9,994 nucleotides of DNA from JBILXY01 sp044378055 (GTDB lineage: Bacteria > Patescibacteriota > JACMRA01): contig JBILXY010000026.1 in assembly GCA_044378055.1 (NCBI GenBank), forward strand, positions 1 to 9,994. Direction: 5' to 3'. Positions within the stretch are counted from its first letter, which is position 1. Each line of letters starts with the position of its first letter. The position numbers were made by a program, and so were the translations under genes. The notes beneath the pieces are model-generated. The model was not told the origin of the DNA. It saw only the letters and a program-made list of their open reading frames with translations, and ran no database searches. Positions 6,747 to 9,994 of the stretch are shown here, one piece after another.

Positions 6747-9125
6747 TTATTTTTTCTTTGCTTTACCGGATGTTGTTTTAGAAGCTTTTGCTGCTGGTTT
6801 CTTAGCAAACTTTGAGCTTGATTTTGTTCCAAACTTAGCATCAGTTTTAGTTGCAGCTTTTTTTGGTGTTGGTGCTGCGGCTGGGTCTTGGCCTTCTATG
6901 AAACCGCAGATTTCGGCTGGAAGTGAACAACCTAGGAAAGATTTTCCTCTAAAACCTCGTTTCATTACCAATACTCCGGCTTTATCCCCCGTTCTTCCTG
7001 CTAAAGCACATCTTGGGCATTCGCCTAAACTGATTGGTAAAACTGTGTGATTATTCCCTACTTGATAATCTGGGCAAGCAATGTAGGTTTTTAAACTGGC
7101 TTTAGAAACTCTGATAATAAGGGGTTTTGAACAAATAGCACAAACCCTTCCGTTTAACTGCGAGTTATATTTTTCTCTGGCTTCTTCTAAGGCAATTGCA
7201 TATTCCCTGAAGTTTTTAGGAAATTGATGTTCTGCATGTTCTTTGCATTGAAAATATTCTCCGAATCTACCAATTTTTAAGGTCATTTCTGAATTGCAAG
7301 TTGGGCAAGCTACATCGGTTTGGCTGCTTCTATAATCGTCTTTTTGTTCTTTAATTACAGCACTTTTTTCTTCCACCTGCTTTTTAAAAGGAAACCAAAA
7401 ATCGGATAAAACTTGGGCGTACTGTTTTTCACCGTTACTAATATCATCCAAGCTATCTTCCATTTCAGCGGTAAGTTCAGAGCTGGTTACTTCTTTAAAA
7501 TTTTCGAATAAAAGCTTATCAATTTTGCGCCCAAGTGGGGTTGGCTTCATGCTGTTGTTTTCAATTACAACATATTCCCTGTCTTGCAAAGTGGAAATAA
7601 TAGTAGCGTATGTACTTGGTCTTCCAATTCCTGCTTCTTCTAAATGCTTAATTAAACTAGCTGGTGAATACCTACTTGGTGGGCGAGTATTTTTCTGGAA
7701 AGCTAAAATGTTTTCAAGATATAAACTTTGCCCTTCTTTTAACAATTCCTTCGGAGTTAGCGTATATTCTTCGCCAGTAACCAGCTTGTATCCAGGGGAA
7801 ATTGTCCAAGCCAGCGAACCTGCAAAAGTATCTTGATTACTGTTTTCTAAATCCATTACATAACGCTGACGAATTTCATCGGTCATTTGGCTGGCCACCA
7901 TTTGTTGCCAAATTAAAGTGTAAAGACGATGCAGCGAAGAATCTATTTTACCTTTTAAGCTGTCTGGGTGTAGTCCAGGATTAATAGGGCGAATAGCTTC
8001 GTGGGCTTCCTGGGCGTTACGGCTTTTAGATTTGTAAATACGCGGAGAAGATGGCAAAGCTTGAGGATGATTTTTCCCAATCCATTCCCGGGCAACAGCA
8101 ACAGAATCGGCAGATAGGTTGGTGCTATCTGTTCTCATGTAGGTAATTAAAGCAGTGGACCTTCCACCAATTTCTACACCTTCATAAAGTTTCTGAGCCA
8201 GTTGCATGGTTTGTCTTGGGGCAAAGCCAAGGCGGGTTGAGGCAGATTGTTGCAAAGTGGAGGTAGTAAAAGGTGCTTTAGGTGAAGACTTTTCGTCTTT
8301 TGGGGTGATTTTTTCTACTTTAAATTCAGTATTTTTTAACGGTGAAGATACCAATTCTTGCATTTGTTTTTGTGAAGAAATTGGATTAGGAATTTTTTGA
8401 CCTGAAACCTTAGTAAATTTCCAAGTTTGGTTGGTTTTATCTTTTGGCGAAGTTTCGTCATCTAATAAATGGAGTTTTAGATTGGCTGAACTATTTTTCT
8501 GCTGAACAAATTCGCCTTCAATTTCCCAATATTCTTCAATTACAAAAGCTTCTATTTCATCTTCACGAAGGCAAACCAGATGAAGAGCAGGGCTTTGCAC
8601 CCTACCCGCCGACAAATGGTAATTACCCATGGTATTCCACAAAACAGGTGAAAGTTTGTAACCAACTAATTTATCGAGTACTTGTCTAGCTTGCTGGGCT
8701 GCAACTAATTCTTGATTTAGGTGGCGAGGGTTGGCTAAAGCTTCTTTTATAGCTTTTGGGGTAATTTCGTGAAACTCTAATCTTTTAATTTTAGATTTGT
8801 CTTTAAAACCCAAAACTTCGGCTAAATGCCATGAAATAGCTTCGCCTTCTCTATCGGCGTCGGTTGCGAATAAGACAACTGGGTTTGTTTTAACCAATTG
8901 CTTTAATTTAGCCACAACATCAACCTTTTTAGGATCGGTTACATAGTATGGGTGAAAATTGTCTTGAATATCTATTCCATTAATTTCTAGGGTCTTTCCA
9001 TCTTTAGTCTTCTTTTCATCGCTTAAACCACGAATATGCCCAACCGAAGCCATTACAGTATATTCTGACCCAACAATGTGGGAAATGGTTTTGGCTTTGG
9101 CCGGAGATTCTACAATTATCAACAT
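6747..9125 (-). CDS. topA: DNA topoisomerase I (type IA)
   Basis: A 792-residue enzyme that relaxes negative supercoils through a transient single-strand break. The ATG at 9125 is preferred to an in-frame TTG two codons upstream because it gives the canonical MLIIVESPAKAKTI opening; no clear SD is seen. The Toprim domain (about 1-150) holds VESPAK with E6 and FATDADREGE with D89, D91 and E93. The active-site tyrosine is Y329 in LITYMRTDS, with R331 beside it. EAHEAIRP (about 373-380) and GIGRPSTYATII (about 499-510) are further family motifs. Three C-terminal zinc-ribbon-like units follow: CPTC...C (about 607-627), where the fourth ligand may be His; CAIC...C (662-684); and CPRC...C...C (703-740). 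The last 38 or so residues are a Lys/Ala/Ser-rich tail, like the basic tails of some actinobacterial TopA proteins that aid processivity. It is a single-gene unit. Confidence 0.96.
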   Translation of the reverse strand: MLIIVESPAKAKTISHIVGSEYTVMASVGHIRGLSDEKKTKDGKTLEINGIDIQDNFHPYYVTDPKKVDVVAKLKQLVKTNPVVLFATDADREGEAISWHLAEVLGFKDKSKIKRLEFHEITPKAIKEALANPRHLNQELVAAQQARQVLDKLVGYKLSPVLWNTMGNYHLSAGRVQSPALHLVCLREDEIEAFVIEEYWEIEGEFVQQKNSSANLKLHLLDDETSPKDKTNQTWKFTKVSGQKIPNPISSQKQMQELVSSPLKNTEFKVEKITPKDEKSSPKAPFTTSTLQQSASTRLGFAPRQTMQLAQKLYEGVEIGGRSTALITYMRTDSTNLSADSVAVAREWIGKNHPQALPSSPRIYKSKSRNAQEAHEAIRPINPGLHPDSLKGKIDSSLHRLYTLIWQQMVASQMTDEIRQRYVMDLENSNQDTFAGSLAWTISPGYKLVTGEEYTLTPKELLKEGQSLYLENILAFQKNTRPPSRYSPASLIKHLEEAGIGRPSTYATIISTLQDREYVVIENNSMKPTPLGRKIDKLLFENFKEVTSSELTAEMEDSLDDISNGEKQYAQVLSDFWFPFKKQVEEKSAVIKEQKDDYRSSQTDVACPTCNSEMTLKIGRFGEYFQCKEHAEHQFPKNFREYAIALEEAREKYNSQLNGRVCAICSKPLIIRVSKASLKTYIACPDYQVGNNHTVLPISLGECPRCALAGRTGDKAGVLVMKRGFRGKSFLGCSLPAEICGFIEGQDPAAAPTPKKAATKTDAKFGTKSSSKFAKKPAAKASKTTSGKAKKK

Positions 9126-9152
9126 ATTCAATAAATTTGGTCGCTTTCAAAC

Positions 9153-9181
9153 ATACTATTACACAAAATTATTCTTCGCAA
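9153..9181 (-). promoter_or_regulatory. putative topA promoter
   Basis: On the minus strand, TTGCGA (9181-9176), a 17-bp spacer and TAGTAT (9158-9153). The predicted leader is about 21 nt. The -35 box is only partly consensus, and the match rests on spacing and position. Confidence 0.4.
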
Positions 9182-9244
9182 GAAAAAAGCCTGTTCAAAC
9201 TAGCTGGTGGTGAAATAGTTTTAGTTTATGGTCAAGTTTCAGTT

Positions 9245-9928
9245 TTAACTATTACATCTAATACTAAGTTCAAAAATTAATTGTTGTAACAAATTAGTCT
9301 TGGCCCATTCTTTTTGTTTTTGGTCTAAAACTTCACCTAGGCCTTCTAAAACCGAGCTTTTATTTTTAATTGTTTTTTCTATATAAACTATCAGTTCCTT
9401 AAAGTATTCTGCTGTGTCTTTCCCAGTTCTTATTTTTATAATTTCGTTGTTAATGGGGAAATTGTTCTTAAACATAAACAATGCATCGTACAGATCTCTG
9501 TTTTGCAAAATGTTTCTATCCTTAATGGCACACAATTTATGTGCAAACATACAATCTTTATTCATTGCAAGAACGCTGGTTCCATAAAAATTTAAAACGC
9601 CATAAGTATCTGGAAAATTTCTTTTACTTATTTCAATTTTAATCTTAGGGCTATTTTTTTCATAGCTACCTTGCCAAAACCAAGTAAAATGCTTTTCACG
9701 GAACTCGGAAATTTCTAAATATTTAGATATTATAGAGTTTAACTGTTCAACTTCAAAAGTATCATTTCTTAAATTAAAATCTAAATCTGTTGAAAATCTG
9801 TCTAAATTATAGAAAAAGTATAAACAAGTTCCACCCTTAAAAGCTAAACTTGAAGCTAAACTTTGGTGTAAATAAATATCCATTAGAATCTTTTTCATTA
9901 CAATTTCGTGTTTTGTTCTATCTATCAT
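9245..9928 (-). CDS. AbiEii/AbiGii-type nucleotidyltransferase toxin
   Basis: A 227-residue protein of the AbiEii family, DNA polymerase beta-like nucleotidyltransferases that act as toxins of type IV-like toxin-antitoxin and abortive infection systems. The core motif is intact: FKGGTCLYFFY (30-40) gives the GG-T/S signature, followed by RFSTDLDF with D48 and D50 as metal-binding residues. KIKIEIS (95-101) offers E99 as a third acid. AHKLCAIKDRNILQNRDLYDALFM (129-152) is the conserved helical segment typical of the family. The product transfers nucleotides to RNA (tRNA in characterised relatives), which is inferred here. Its ATG overlaps the end of an upstream gene by 11 nt, the layout expected of an antitoxin-toxin operon. 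No SD is seen. No clear terminator follows before topA. Confidence 0.85.
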   Translation of the reverse strand: MIDRTKHEIVMKKILMDIYLHQSLASSLAFKGGTCLYFFYNLDRFSTDLDFNLRNDTFEVEQLNSIISKYLEISEFREKHFTWFWQGSYEKNSPKIKIEISKRNFPDTYGVLNFYGTSVLAMNKDCMFAHKLCAIKDRNILQNRDLYDALFMFKNNFPINNEIIKIRTGKDTAEYFKELIVYIEKTIKNKSSVLEGLGEVLDQKQKEWAKTNLLQQLIFELSIRCNS

Positions 9929-9994
9929 AATTTTTAATTTGGTTTTTTATTAATTTATTAATGCTTTTTTCTAATCGTTTATTGTTATATATTA
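9918..9994 (-). CDS. C-terminal tail of an upstream gene, cut by window edge
   Basis: Bases 9992-9918 on the minus strand read an open frame of 24 codons ending in TAG, overlapping the AbiEii start by 11 nt. The residues are Lys- and Asn-rich (ending KNQIKNYDR). In AbiE loci the antitoxin AbiEi is encoded just upstream and often overlaps, so this may be its end. No domain can be read from so few residues, and the frame may also be a chance AT-rich opening. Confidence 0.4.
   Translation of the reverse strand, partial: IYNNKRLEKSINKLIKNQIKNYDR

Overview
The window is AT-rich bacterial chromosome with short intergenic gaps. It uses TGA as a stop codon at least once (end of the PIN gene), so it does not look like a lineage that reads UGA as glycine. 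Small genes, a compact ribosomal operon, one-membrane-span surface proteins and a lysine-tailed topoisomerase I suggest an uncultivated low-GC lineage, most likely Candidate Phyla Radiation (Patescibacteria). That placement is inference: no rRNA or other marker is present to prove it.

Layout, left to right. (1) 1-1089: two abutting minus-strand genes encode membrane-anchored cytochrome b5-fold proteins, one classical with a His pair and one of the MAPR (progesterone-receptor-like) type. (2) 1200-2627: a divergent plus-strand gene encodes a secreted protein with seven RGTDN-x-LYTR-type repeats, read here as a seven-bladed PLL-like beta-propeller lectin. GC-rich tandem hairpins and a terminator follow it. 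(3) 2784-3188: an unrecognised minus-strand ORF. (4) 3399-4396: a minus-strand operon encodes a single-polypeptide fusion of ribosomal proteins S6 and S18, followed 5 nt later by a RuvX/YqgF nuclease-fold gene. (5) 4526-5198: a divergent plus-strand Phd-type antitoxin and PIN-domain toxin pair, with two 11-bp palindromes over its start. (6) 5218-6656: a tandem duplication of a whole transcription unit (promoter, SD, multi-span membrane protein, intrinsic terminator). A solitary element matching the Cas12a crRNA repeat lies between the two copies. (7) 6747-9125: topA. (8) 9245-9994: an AbiEii-type nucleotidyltransferase toxin that overlaps the tail of an upstream gene cut off by the window edge.

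Themes: core functions (30S platform proteins, topoisomerase I, RuvX) are interleaved with two toxin-antitoxin-like loci and envelope or surface proteins. Most genes have no visible Shine-Dalgarno (SD) sequence. Several -35 boxes (TTGACA/TTGACT/TTGACC) with 17-18 bp spacers to plausible -10 boxes can be seen. Two of these promoters would give leaderless or nearly leaderless mRNAs.

The observations most worth checking are the S6-S18 fusion, the orphan Cas12a-like repeat, and the duplicated unit whose terminator stems have co-varied.
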